DNA of 64,000 nt from Gorsachius magnificus (lineage: Eukaryota > Chordata > Aves > Pelecaniformes > Ardeidae): NCBI GenBank assembly GCA_034008185.1, contig CM067084.1, positions 68,482,612-68,546,611 on the forward strand, read 5' to 3'. Below are positions 25,560 to 37,949 of this stretch, in pieces. A model generated the notes under the pieces. That model made no database searches, was not told the origin of the DNA, and was given only the letters and a program-made list of their open reading frames with translations. A program made the translations under genes and the position numbers. Numbering within the stretch: position 1 is the first letter of the stretch; each line of letters opens with the position of its first letter.

Positions 25560-25995
25560 AAACAAATGTGTCTGAACAGGAAAATCAAACAGACAGGGAG
25601 AGACTTCAGTTTCTCCGCTTATACGATGTTTGAAATGATAAGCGAGGATATATTTTCACATAATTGGGCTGTGTCAAGGTACCGGCCGTTTGATCAGATA
25701 GAGGCTCTCTATGTAGTCTCACATCAGAGGGCTAGTAAACTACAAATTAAGGCAGGCTTTAGATTTTGTCTGCGAAGTAGCCAAATAAATTGAATTTTGT
25801 CCCTAAAGGTCATAACAGGGAGCCGGAGGGGAATACACAAAAAGGGCAGAATAATGTACCAGGGTAACTGAGTCGGAAAAAGAGAACAAAATCATTGGAA
25901 AGGGTTCAACGACTCATGAAAATCTGTAAGTATTGGAAAGATACCGATTAATATCTCTGGATCGACAGGGAGCTTTCGGAGCCCACACTTTCATC
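25560..25995. promoter_or_regulatory. Candidate regulatory element with retained CpGs
   Basis: About 430 bp of complex AT-rich sequence keep isolated CpGs (TACCGGCCGTTTGATCAG, AGATACCGATTAATATC), which usually decay in neutral bird DNA. TAAT cores and a TTTGATC site are present. No coding or repeat similarity was seen. Confidence 0.33.
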
Positions 25996-27589
25996 ACGCC
26001 AAAAGAGGTCTGTGGGAAGGCAGGGCTAGAGGGGCAGGGGAAATGCCGGAGGCTTTTGGTTTGCTTTTGTTCTGCTTGTTGGTGATTTTTCATTTTATTT
26101 GGTATTTTTCTGCTTGCAGCAATACCTTGGGGACACCCTGGGACACCTCACACAAGCTGGTGGGGTGGGGCCAGAGACCTCTGCTCAATCCCCTCCATCC
26201 TTCCCCATTTGCTCTGGCATCTCAGGCCTGGGGACAGGCAGTCTGTCCTTCCTCCTGCTCCCCTGTCCCCTCACCTCCCCCCAGCCTGTCCCCAGCTGCC
26301 CCCAAAGTGGGGGGAAGCTCCCCTGCGAACCCACCAGCCCCAGGGGAGGACTCCCGAGGCCCTGAGGGTTGCAAATGCCCTTTCTTCTACATGGCCACTG
26401 CCTAAGCCGATCCCTCCTGCAAACCCAAGTCTGGTCCCCCCAGCCTTGTGCTCCAGACAGATTCCCAGGCTCCAGACAAAAAGGCCAGGGGGGCTCCAGG
26501 GGACCCAGCTGGCTCCCAGCCAGCCCTGCTGAAAGGGGATCACAACAAGCCAGATTTACTCCTCAGAACAAAGTTTCCGGTGACTTTCCAAGATGCTCAT
26601 CGTACTCCTTTCTCATTTTTTTTCTTTTCCTTCTTCCCTCTCTCCCCTTTACTTTTCAAAATCTCAACTGAACAGAGGTGTTCCCTGTCATTGCCAGGGA
26701 ACTTACTGCTCCCCTCCCTTGTGAACTCTGTGTACGATCCTGTGGCATTTCTTTTTCTGTCCCTGGTTTTATACATCACCAGTATTTAGCTACTTGTGTC
26801 GGTGAGTGAGGAGGACCTGAATTTACCTGTCAGGCTGCTGCACATGATTTTTCCCTGTAAACAGCTACTGCTGGGTCAAGCGGCTGGAGATCTGCCCCCA
26901 CGTCCCAGCGCCAGCAGCCACAGCGTGGGAGTCAGGATGGGAAGGGTGCGTGTGTGTGCATCTGCAAATATAACCTACAGCCAGGGCTTACAGCTACGCT
27001 AGGAACTAGTGAGGGGTGTACTCTGATGGGAGACATCAGTGTAAAAGGTGGAACAATTTGCAGAAGGCCACCAGCAAACCTAAGAGGTAACGCTGTGTCC
27101 TGAACGCACCCCTGCTCTGCCTGCTGTCACTGAGCCTCCTCCTCGTGTCTCTGTGTTGTTGATGTGGCACCATAGCTCATTGTCCCTCCCGCGATTTTAT
27201 AGAAAAAGAAAAAAGTAAGAGCACTTTGTTGGCATCCTTTAGGTTGTCTCAGAAGTAAAACTCAAATCCACCCAAATCCAGCCCAAGTCTAATGGGACCA
27301 TTAACAGCAGGGGACAAACTGACCCTGGTGTCACCCCAAATCAGTAAAGTTTGCCCTGGGTGGCAGGGTCTGACCCCCCCACAGCACAGTCTGTGCTTAC
27401 GACGTGGGAGGGGGTGGGCAGCAGCCGGCACGCCTGGTCTGGGCACCCCACAGACACCTGTGGCCCTTTCTGGGCCAGCCTGGGCTCGGCCTCGCAAGCG
27501 ATGCTTGGCTGCGGGGAGGGTGTCACACTCCGCAGGGAGAAGTCTGATGCTGTTAGAAAAGCTGGAAGAAGTTCTGCCTTGAGTGACAG

Positions 27590-28110
27590 AAAAAAAACAA
27601 CTGTTGAAAAGCAAAGTGACCCAACACCAACAGAGAGCCCACACTTGCTACATAAATAATGTCAAAACCACATATGCAGGGAATAACGTGAAGGCAGCGC
27701 AAGGCAGACCAATGTCTAGAAATGTTATCTCTTCTGTTCCAAAAGCTAATCAGCCCAGCAGCGGGCAAGCCAGGAACATTTTAGATTATGTCTATGCTTG
27801 CAGTTGATGGAAAGTCTGAGAGGAATATAAGCTTTCTAAAAGACAAATTCAGTTCCCCTACAAAATATTTGGGATTTTTTTCCCTTCTCCTCTGGCAGTG
27901 AAATTGTTTGGTTACATTGATTTATTAGAATGACGTAACTCCCAGTATCGTATCTAGCCATCGGCTGCCACTCAGCAAAAGGATGTGGTGAGATCACATC
28001 ACCAAAATAATAAGGCGCTGGGGTTCCTATGCAGGAGGTTACATATCATCAGGACAGCTTCAAATACTTGCGGATGGCTTTGATAGTTGCAGGAGTGTGA
28101 TGTTGTTTTG
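27590..28110. promoter_or_regulatory. Candidate regulatory element
   Basis: The complex sequence contains AATGACGTAACTCC (CRE-like TGACGTAA near 27932), GTTACATTGATTTATTAG and GGCTTTGATAGTTG. It lies between a GC-rich patch and a low-complexity stretch. It is inferred from composition. Confidence 0.28.
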
Positions 28111-28999
28111 GTTTTCCACAGAGTCTGAAAGATACCGGGCACCAGTTACTCTGCTGTTCAGCTGTAGTTTCCTTTGCACAGGGAAATTAAAATCCTTCTA
28201 TACGTATGTGCATGAATATGCGTTTTCCTAACTGGCAGGTTTTTGCTTAAGACAATAACTTTTGAACCATCTTAGCCAAGGACGAATAGAAATGTTTGCC
28301 CCAATCCCGCTCCTCACGAGTTTAGGGGGATATTTTTGGGCCTCGGCTTCTGCAGAGGCACATGAAAGGTGGGGGGAGGCAGTCTTGCCTTGGGAAGCTG
28401 GGTGACACCAGCAGCAAAGTCCAAAAAGGGGTGCTGGAAAGAGGAGACCTGCCAAATTCAGCTCCGGTGCCTGCAGGTTGAGCCCCTCTCTGCCGCGGGG
28501 CCGCGGCTCCCGGCCCTCCTCCAGCTGTGCAGCGGGAGGCAGCAGCTGGAGGAGAAACCCATCCGCATGGACGCAGCCCTGCCGCACGCAGGCGTTCGCT
28601 CGCCCTTCATTTTTCCTTCTATGAACTTTCTATTTTTTTTTCCTCAGGAGCTGATTATTATCTGGCTGAGACGTATTTCCTTCGGAAAAGCGGGTTTGCT
28701 TTGTGTTTGGTCCTTACACTCCCTTCCCCGACATTCACATAGACCTCTCTGTTGGGAACAGAGTTAGATCAGGACTTTTGCAGTTTACAGGGTTTTTGCA
28801 AAACACGGTGACATGCGTTTCTCTTCTGCTCTGCTCTATATGTTTTCTTACCATCCTTTCCATCACATATTTTCCAGCAATTTAGAGAGATGTAAGGAAT
28901 AGCTTTTACACAATAGGCAAAGAAGCAGGGGGATTATTCCAATGGTCTTGCACGTTTGGAGTATTTCATCTTCTTCAAAAGGCGAGGAAAAAAAAAAAA

Positions 29000-29640
29000 C
29001 CTGTGTCCTTGTGAGCAAATGATTAGAAGAAGACTGGGAATACAATAATTACCCCAAATGGAAACCCAGACCGCAGTCAAACAATACAGCTTTTGTAAAC
29101 CGGCTCCGCCTGTAAAAAATCTAGGAAATCTCATAACTAGAGCTGGCGAAATCCTTTTCTTATGCAACGATATGTAAAAGGCTCATGAGAAATGAGGAGT
29201 AAACATGGAAACGCTGTAAAATAGCATGATAATGAACTTGCTCTGAGCATCAGAGATCGCCTTGGCGGTACCAGCATGGATTCCTTCAACCACAAAGTAT
29301 TTTCTCATGTTAAAGAATTTGGGACAAATTACGTTTTGTGACATTTTGCCAATAAACAAGCACGTGAAGACAAATAAACCGGGACTCGCCATAATCTACC
29401 TTGATCGTTGTGGAATTCAAGGGGACCAAAGGAATGGGGAGCGAGACAGAGCGCGGCTTTGATTGAATGTCCTTTATGAGGGAGCGGAGAGAAGATCATT
29501 TATATCCTTCATATTTTATAGTTTTGCCTCTAGGAAAGAAAAGACCAGCGGAGCCCCGGCTATCATTTACTCATAATGATCGTATTCAATCTACTGATTC
29601 ACAGTGAATCATATAATAAGGTTTCCATTTTGCACATGGG
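29000..29640. promoter_or_regulatory. Candidate regulatory element with 17-bp near-palindrome
   Basis: This is complex AT-rich DNA just before the upstream CpG island. It includes TGATTCACAGTGAATCA at 29595-29611 (two 8-bp arms around one base), ATCATTTACTCATAATGATC and several TAAT cores. TGATT half-sites are typical of TALE-class homeodomain proteins; binding here is inference. Confidence 0.35.
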
Positions 29641-29770
29641 GAGAAGAAGGAGGGGTGGTTAAACTTTGTTTAGTTCGCATTCATGCCCCCGGCCTCCTGT
29701 TTCCCTCGAACTGTCCAAATGACTCACCCATGGGGCCATGCTTTTTTCGGGCTTTTTTTCTTGTTTCCCC

Positions 29771-29784
29771 CACACACACACACA
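29771..29784 (+). repeat. (CA)n microsatellite
   Basis: A short run of about seven CA units lies just upstream of the CpG island. Confidence 0.8.
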
Positions 29785-29869
29785 CTTCGGTTGCCCCCCA
29801 GCAATACAAACCCCTGGAAGCAAAGCTGACAGGTTAATTGTACAGTTATTCATTTACCTACGGCAGCGT

Positions 29870-30640
29870 TTCACCCGAGCACGGCTCTACTTTCGCGGGC
29901 TCTCGGGGCTGTGCCGTGCCGTGCCATGCCGAGCCGAGCCGAGCCGAGCCGAGCCGCCCCGGCGGGGCTGTGCAGCGGGCGGAGAGCCCCGGCCGGCCCG
30001 GCTCGGCCCCCGGCCGGGGGGGCCGCGCCGAGCGGGGCAGGGGGCGGAGAAGCGGCCCTGGGGGCCGGCTTGCATCGGCACCGGGAGGGGGGGAAAGGGG
30101 AAAAGTTGCTTTTCGGCATTTTGGCCTAAACCCGCACCCAGGGCCAGCGCCCTTGGACACGGCGGGGCCAGCCCGCCCTGCGCACCCCTCCTGCGGGTCT
30201 GGGGCAGGACGAGGGGATTTCGGCACCTGAGCCCCTGGATGCTCCTGCACAGACGGGGAGGCACTTACAGAGAACCGCCGGCTCGCCGGCACCGGCACTC
30301 GGGTGCTCCCTCTGCCTTCTGCGAGCGTTTCGGGTAGAAACGGGGGGAGGGCAGGGCGCAGCTTTCGGGGCTCGGCGGGGAGCTCTGCGCCGGGGCCGGG
30401 AGCCGCGCAGCGGCCGGTGCGCCCCGCCAGGCGCTTCTCCTGCAGAGCCCCGAGAAGAACAGTCGGAATCACCCCAAAAAGCGAACGAAAGCAAGGCACC
30501 GAGCGGGGGGAAGGCTCGGCGAGCACAAGCGTCCCGGAGCGAGCAGGCGGGGGCAGAAGCGATGCCCCGCAGATGCCGGCCCCAAACGCGCCTGGAGAAG
30601 CGGTGCCCTTCTCCAGGAGAGCCGGCACCTTCTCAAGAGC
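29870..30640. other. Upstream orphan CpG island with pentanucleotide repeat
   Basis: This CpG-dense segment lies about 4 kb upstream of MSX1 and is not attached to any gene I can identify. It begins with pentamers (CCGTG about 3 copies grading into CCGAG about 5 copies, 29912-29957) and contains G-runs at 30008-30015 and 30085-30103. Its long open frames on both strands reflect the scarcity of A/T-rich stop codons and show no recognisable protein. It could be an upstream alternative promoter or a CpG-rich enhancer. Confidence 0.6.
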
Positions 30641-30774
30641 TTTAAGAAAATGTATATAAAATGAAATAGGCGTGTTGTCACTGAAGGGAAACCGCTGCCT
30701 TAGCCATGGGGCTTTCACCAAGACAGCCAAGTTCCCTTTTGGGCAGAGCAGAGTCTCGAAGTCTGCTTGACATC

Positions 30775-30985
30775 TTGAAGCTTAAATAACCGTAAGGCAT
30801 TGTTACTCCCTGGCAGCAAAGTGCCTCGTTACGCCTGATTGAGCTAATTGCTTTGAAATAGGATATATTATCTATAATTATAGAGATCTTGGAGGAGACG
30901 GCCAGCCTGTTCTTTCATCTTTTCCAAGTGCATCATAATGTCGCGATCAAATTAATTTGGGCCACTTGAAATAGTGCCTTCCTTT
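30775..30985. promoter_or_regulatory. Candidate distal upstream enhancer, homeodomain-site rich
   Basis: This AT-rich island of high complexity sits between two CpG-rich segments about 3.6 kb upstream of MSX1. It holds an exact CTAATTG (30844-30850), ATCTATAATTATAG with a palindromic TATAATTATA core, and TTAATTTGG further on. The abrupt change in composition and lack of repeat similarity are what one expects of a conserved vertebrate non-coding element. Conservation itself was not measured. Confidence 0.4.
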
Positions 30986-30999
30986 CAGCCCCGCTCCTC

Positions 31000-31450
31000 C
31001 GACCCTCGAAGAGCCGGGGACGCCGCGGCGGCTGGAGTTCGGCCATCCAAGGCACCGCTCCTGGCAGCCTCCCGAGGACCAGCCCAGGTGCCTGAAGCCT
31101 GAAAAGTGGTTTAGGTTATGCTTGATCTGGGCGGGAAGGGGAAAAGAGAGGGGGGGAAAAAGAACAAAGCCAAGAACGGAGGTCTTCCCGCATTATCCGA
31201 CGCTCAGGGGAGAAGGGGCCGCGGCGGGAGCGGGGAGGGTTGGGACTTGCAGGGCTGCGAGGGCTTGTAAAGCCCGCGGGACGTTTTTAGCACTTGCGAT
31301 AGACCTGGCCGCTTGCCCCCAGGGCCGAGCCGCTCCGCGCTGGAGCAAGGCCGGCGGCGGGGGCGCGGCGGGAGCGCGCAGGCGGTGCCCGGCGCGGCGG
31401 GGCTGCCCCGGAGCCGCCATCCCCAAAGGCTTCTCGTGTCCTGCGGGGCT
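31000..31450. other. Second upstream CpG-rich segment
   Basis: Frequent CpG and GCC/GGC runs extend from the end of the AT-rich candidate enhancer to about 31450. No splice-supported coding sequence was recognised. Together with 29870-30640 it makes a CpG-rich shoulder to the MSX1 locus. Confidence 0.45.
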
Positions 31451-31654
31451 GTCTGGTCTCCTAAGAGCTGCTGTCTCGGGGGAAATAAAAGAGAAACAAG
31501 GGAAACAACAACACCCCTCTCCTTTCTGAGTTCTGCCTTTAAGTCAAAGATAACGTTTACAAAAGGCAGACAATGCCCTGAATTGGCTTAGCGCTGCCTC
31601 CTGTCCTCCCCCCCCCATCCCCCACGCACTCCTCCCAGCCCTTGTTGTCGTATT

Positions 31655-31800
31655 CCCACCGAAATAAAATGCTATGGGTAATAGCTTTGCCTAGCACATT
31701 CATTATATTGAAACGGCACTGTTTAGGATGCTAATTGCCCAATATTGTTATCTAGCACAAGTGCCTTCAGGGAAGCGCCACGGTTCCCAATAAAAACACT
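31655..31800. promoter_or_regulatory. Candidate upstream regulatory element with CTAATTG
   Basis: This AT-rich, non-repetitive segment lies about 2.8 kb upstream of MSX1, with CTAATTG at 31731-31737, CATTATATTG and a TTGTTATC motif. It stands between two C-tract regions (31608-31623 and 31833-31859). It is called from composition and motif content only. Confidence 0.33.
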
Positions 31801-31832
31801 GGGCTGGAACAAGCACCAATAAAGTCACCTAT

Positions 31833-31859
31833 TCCCCCCACCCCCTCCACCCCCCGCCC
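31833..31859 (-). repeat. C-tract run, G-quadruplex potential on the minus strand
   Basis: Four C-tracts of three or more bases separated by one to three bases (CCCCCCACCCCCTCCACCCC) lie about 2.7 kb upstream of MSX1. Confidence 0.55.
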
Positions 31860-32229
31860 TTTCACTTCGGTTTTCCTTACAGCCAGGGGAGGAAAACGAG
31901 AGGCACCTAAAAGCGAGTCCGAGTACCGACACAGCGGAACCGGCACAAAAACCCTTCCCCACCCCAGGGGTGTTTCGGTCACCCGGAGCGCAGCGAGCCG
32001 GGCGAGAAGAGTTTGGGGAGTAAAAAATTCCCGCTAAGCAAAGAAATACTTCTTGGGGCAGATTTCGTTTTTGTAAATTTGACTTCTCCGTTCCTAACTT
32101 AGAACCTGTAGGTTTCCTTAGGAAAGAAAGGAAGGAAAGAAAGAAAGGAGCAAGAAACGAAAGGAACTTCACTGGCTTCCCGTTTCCAGCCCAAGAGCTT
32201 GCCAGCATGTGAATGAGAATCAAGCCCTT

Positions 32230-32345
32230 GCGATGGCACAGTGATTAAAATGCCACCGAGTATGACAGAAACGTAAACACAAAGCGTTCATTGCTGGAGA
32301 TAAATAAAGAGCTAATGATCTCATTCTGTCAGCTCCCAGTGCGAG
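32230..32345. promoter_or_regulatory. Candidate upstream element with forkhead-type GTAAACA
   Basis: The short complex segment contains GTGATTAAAA, GTAAACA at 32273-32279 (forkhead core), GATAAATAAA and GCTAATGATCTC. It is distinct from the purine-rich and GC-rich sequence on either side. Functional assignment is inference. Confidence 0.28.
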
Positions 32346-32739
32346 CGGGACCGCGCTCGCCGTACGGGACGCGCACTCCAACCTCCAACCTCAGCAGCGT
32401 CCCAGTGCTCAAACCATCCTGCAAAAGAAAAAGTGGGGAAAAAAAAAACCACCAAACAAACCAGCAGCTTTGTTTTTTCCTTTCATATTTCCATCAAAAC
32501 AATGAGCTCGAAAGCAGCCTGGGGGCTGCCTGGAGGTCTAATAAACACATCACTTCTTTCGGGAGGTTGCGTTTGGGATCAGGCAAAAAAAAAAAGAAAA
32601 AAAAAAAGATCCTACCTGTAGGATCGGGTGGAGGGGACACCGTGAAACACGACGCATCGATATTCGCGCATGTTTTCTTAATTCGGAGGGGGGGTGGGGG
32701 GTGTGGAATCGTCGCGTCAAGCACTGGGCTTTGGGAAAA

Positions 32740-32965
32740 TGTCGTGTGATTGGTAGAGCAAACTAATTTTGTCAGGCTGAATGTGCCGATGTCCCAGGGC
32801 TAAGGCGCCTTGCTCCCTTGATGCGGGTTAACGTCCTCAATAGTCCCCCTCCAGCTGAAGCCTTTGATCAGACCGCTGCTGGCGCCTAAAAACAACATCA
32901 CTTGTCTGCCTATTACAGGCACTGACTAATCGTGACAGATTGTTTATTCTCGCAATTAGCAATGC
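32740..32965. promoter_or_regulatory. Candidate proximal MSX1 enhancer with TCF/LEF, SMAD-like and MSX-type sites
   Basis: This non-repetitive block about 1.6 kb before the MSX1 ATG keeps high sequence complexity and lies between simple C-rich tracts. It contains CCTTTGATCA at 32861-32870 (TCF/LEF consensus), GTCTGCC at 32904-32910 (SMAD-like GTCTG), CTAATTTTG-type TAAT cores and CAATTAG at 32953-32959, the reverse complement of the MSX consensus CTAATTG. Mouse Msx1 is known to have BMP/WNT-responsive upstream enhancers within about 5 kb. Equating this block with one of them is inference that needs alignment. Confidence 0.45.
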
Positions 32966-32979
32966 AGCCGCTTCTCCCA

Positions 32980-33063
32980 GCACCCCCCCCAACACACACA
33001 TTCACCCCCCACCCCCCACCCCTCCACTCCCCGCCCGGCGCGGCCCGGCCCGGGCCCCCCCCC
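32980..33063 (-). repeat. C-tract run, G-quadruplex/i-motif potential on the opposite strand
   Basis: At least five tracts of four to nine C lie close together (for example CACCCCCCACCCCCCACCCC near 33003), so the minus strand satisfies the four-G-tract rule several times over. The run is about 1.5 kb upstream of the MSX1 start. Formation in vivo is inference. Confidence 0.6.
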
Positions 33064-34199
33064 GGCTCGACGGGGCGCGGGGAGGCTGCGGGCAGCGCGG
33101 CCGCCGGCCCCGGCCCCGACACCGGAGCCGGGCCGGGGACCGCAGGTAGCAGCGTGAGCTGTGTGTCGGTGCAGTGTGCGTTCCCCCTGATCTACAGGGG
33201 GGCACGGGGGGTACCTGCAAGTCGCCTACATATTGCGGTCGCCTAGCGGGATCGCATATGGGCACAGCACCCCACGGGCGAGGTAGGCATGCGTGTGCCT
33301 GTGCACACGCGGGACGGTACCGCAGGAAGCGCAGCCCCCGGGCACGCGCTCGGGCGTGGGTAGGGCACGCGTGTGCGCATCTGCGCGCGGGACGGTGCGT
33401 TCGGGTCAGGTCCTGCTGCTTATCAGCCAGTAAAATCTCTGTTGCATCAATTCATTTCGTAACCTACGCGCTCCTAACCCACCACCTTTACTGGGTCCAG
33501 CTGAAAGGAGAGGGACTTCGCTGTCCCTCCCCGTTCCGGTAATTCCCGGTAAGCGACCGCGGGAGCCCCCCGCCTCCCGCGGAGGTGAGCGCCCCGCAGC
33601 CACCCGTAAACCCTTCTCAGTGAGCGGGCGATCGCCGTGTTGAGAGCGCGGCCCCGTTTTACTGCACATCCGTCCTGGGCGCGGGGATGGGGATCGTAAA
33701 ACGAATTTACAGAACAAAATAGCCGGGACGTTGACGGGGCTGGGGCGGGGATGTTCCTTTTGACGCCCATGAGCGTTTCATTCCCTGGAGCCGCGCACAC
33801 GGCTGCGCCGCGAACCGTAGCGCAGTTTGCGTGCCTGTGCGTGTGGACACGCGCGGATCTCCGCGCGCACGTCGAACGCACGGCAGGGCCGGCGTTCATT
33901 TAAAAACCAAACCAATCGCACAAAAAAAAACCCCAAACCCAAACCCACTCCTAAATCCACTTTTCCGCGGCGCAGCCAGGCTGTGGGACGGGCAGGGGCT
34001 CCCTCCGGGAGGTCACGCTCCGGACAGCCCGGTACCCGCTGGTTTTCCAGAAGACGACGGCTCGGGCCCGCGCCCTCGCGCACAGCTCGCCCGGCTTTTT
34101 TTTTCGACGTTCATACATTTTTTTTCCCCGGTTTCTGAGCCTCCCCGCGCCCCCGTCCCGTCCCCACGGCGCAGCGCTCCCCGGCCGCCCCCACTCCCG

Positions 34200-34420
34200 C
34201 CGGCGGCGCGGGGGCGGGGCTTGAGGCGGGGGCGGGGCTTGGGGCGGGGCGCCGCGACGGCGAGCGCAGCGCGGCCCGGCCCGGTCCCCCCCCACCCGCT
34301 CCGGGGCTGCCGCCGCCGCAGCCAATGGGGCGCCGCCGCCCCGCCCCCCGCGCGCTGGTTGGGCGGTGCCTCCCCCCGCGCCGCTTTATCAGGCGGTGCC
34401 GCCCGCCGCGGGACCGGAGC
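34200..34420 (+). promoter_or_regulatory. MSX1: MSX1 core promoter: GC boxes, CCAAT box, TATA-like TTTATC
   Basis: Repeated GGGGCGGGGC boxes (Sp/KLF class) occupy 34206-34252, the first two within an 18-bp direct repeat. A CCAAT box in the context GCCAATGGGG is at 34322-34326. A weak TATA-like TTTATC is at 34385-34390. This spacing would place transcription starts near 34412-34420 and give a 5' UTR of about 110 nt. The motifs are seen; the exact start is an estimate, and the TATA-like element may be non-functional because CpG-island promoters often initiate diffusely. Confidence 0.6.
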
Positions 34421-34464
34421 GCGCCGACGGCTGCTCGCGCCCCCGATCTGCCCGGCCCGGCCCC

Positions 34465-34526
34465 ATGAGCCGCGGCGCCCGCTCCCGCCCGGCGCTGCGG
34501 TGGCGACGGCGGCCCGCCGCCTCTGC

Positions 34527-34548
<22 letters not shown>
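34465..34548 (+). CDS. Upstream ORF overlapping the MSX1 start, 27 codons
   Basis: An ATG at 34465, probably inside the 5' UTR, opens a 27-residue arginine-rich frame (starts MSRGARSR, ends PRLWI) in the +2 frame relative to MSX1. It passes over the MSX1 Met1 codon (34527) and ends with TGA at 34546-34548. That stop overlaps the Met7 ATG at 34545-34547 as ATGA. Met1 has T at -3 and Met7 has G at -3. The arrangement would penalise Met1 and could favour reinitiation at Met7. That the peptide is made, or that the uORF is regulatory, is inference; it requires the transcription start to lie upstream of 34465. Confidence 0.4.
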
Positions 34549-36865
<2,317 letters not shown>

Positions 36866-37470
36866 AGCTGAGCCCAGCCTGCCAGCTCTCTGCTCCTGCT
36901 GGCTCCGCACACGCTCCTTCCCTGTTCTTCTGGCTCCTCGCTGTGGACTTCCCCATGGGTTCTGTGGCAGAGACTTCTCCAGTCCAGCTCTGCTCGGCCT
37001 CTCTGCTTCCCCCCTGTGATGCTGGCTCCCCGGTCCAGCCCTGCTCTGTTCTCCTCAGCAGTGCTGGGAGCTGCTCTGCTCTCCAGCTGGGAGGAACCTG
37101 AGGCATTGCCCCAGCTCCTCCCGGGGACAGGGCAGCAGTGGGCCAGCCCTGCCCTGCTTCCCCAGGTCCGGCTGGCAGCCTGGGGAGAGCCCCCCACTGT
37201 GGGGGAAGGAACTGTGGAAGAGAACCGGCAAAAAGAGGGCTGAAAGATGGGACATTTCCCTTGCTTTCTGCAAGGCAAGGCCAAGAGGGAGAAGTGTAGA
37301 GCAGCCTCTCCTGTCCCTGCGTAACAGCACCGTCGTTACCTGTGTTTGTTCTTCCACCAGCTCCTTTGGAAGGGGCTCTGTGTACTATGTAATATACTGT
37401 ATATTTGAAATTTTATTATCATTTATATTATAGCTATATTTGTTAAATAAATTAATTTTAAGCTACTGTT
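36866..37470 (+). other. MSX1: MSX1 3' UTR
   Basis: The stretch begins GC-rich, then becomes strongly AU-rich over the last 100 nt (37380-37465), with TGTATATT and ATTTA-like elements that can affect mRNA stability (Pumilio-like TGTATATT is seen at the DNA level). It ends at the polyadenylation signal AATAAA at 37446-37451. The cleavage point is estimated 15-25 nt further on. Confidence 0.75.
37446..37451 (+). terminator. MSX1: MSX1 polyadenylation signal AATAAA
   Basis: This canonical AATAAA lies 0.58 kb after the stop codon in an AT-rich context and is followed by a T/G-rich stretch (GCTACTGTTTGATGCAGTTTG) that suits a downstream element. It is the first good signal after the MSX1 stop codon. 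Confidence 0.75.
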
Positions 37471-37949
37471 TGATGCAGTTTGTTTGTCTCTTGCCCTGCC
37501 AGGGGTGACAGAAGAAGAGACCAAAGCTGTCTGTGACAGGGGGACAGGGGAGAGGCACTGGCTGTATGGGCCATTTTTCTTCTTCCCTAGGAGATTTCAG
37601 CCTCAGACAGTGAGGCCTCATCTGAGTTTTCAGCTTGCTGTGTATCCCAGAGCTGCCCTGTCCTCACGGCTCTATGAGGCTGCTTGCTTTCCCCCTGCCC
37701 CATCACCCCTTGGCAGCAGCTCCCACCACCTCTCCTGCCCACGGGTACCCGCTGCTGCTCTTCCCCAGCGGCCCTGGAACCGGCCCAGCCCCGGGGTCAG
37801 CACATCCCATCGGGGCTTTCCCGGCAGGCTGGGTAAGAGCTGCTCCTTTCCTCCCCGGCGCCTTTCCTGGGAAGCTCCTGTCGGAGCCTTTGGGGCTGGG
37901 GTGGCTTGTTCCTCACCTGGGTGCCAAGCCTAGAGAGAGACCAGGGGCT

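Larger units (their letters stand above)
24428..29869. other. Intergenic DNA, no gene recognised
   Basis: GC-rich patches at 24640-25480, 26150-26520 and 27340-27540 carry overlapping long frames in several phases with no family signature. They alternate with complex AT-rich blocks (25.56-25.99, 27.59-28.1 and 29.0-29.64 kb), which look like regulatory DNA approaching the gene. Confidence 0.45.
31000..34139. other. Upstream intergenic region, overall description
   Basis: This 3-kb stretch before the promoter alternates CpG-rich DNA (31.0-31.45, 33.03-33.9 kb), C-tracts (31.61, 31.84, 32.98-33.06 kb), purine runs (32122-32165, 32584-32609) and AT-rich complex blocks listed separately. No transposon fragment was recognised. 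The region 33.8-34.1 kb has a short telomere-like AAACCC run near 33930. Confidence 0.5.

Noticed and set aside
29858..30730. 290-codon minus-strand frame in the upstream CpG island
   Set aside because: It is rich in Arg/Pro/Gly/Ala with overlapping long frames in other phases, the usual by-product of CpG-island composition. No domain or family signature.
33927..33950. AAACCC-type telomere-like run
   Set aside because: Only two or three units and not TTAGGG-type; low-complexity A/C sequence.
33831..34526. In-frame N-terminal extension of MSX1 (about 230 codons open upstream of Met1)
   Set aside because: It contains no ATG, crosses the GC boxes and CCAAT box of the promoter, and has no match to MSX proteins. 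It is open because the DNA is GC-rich.
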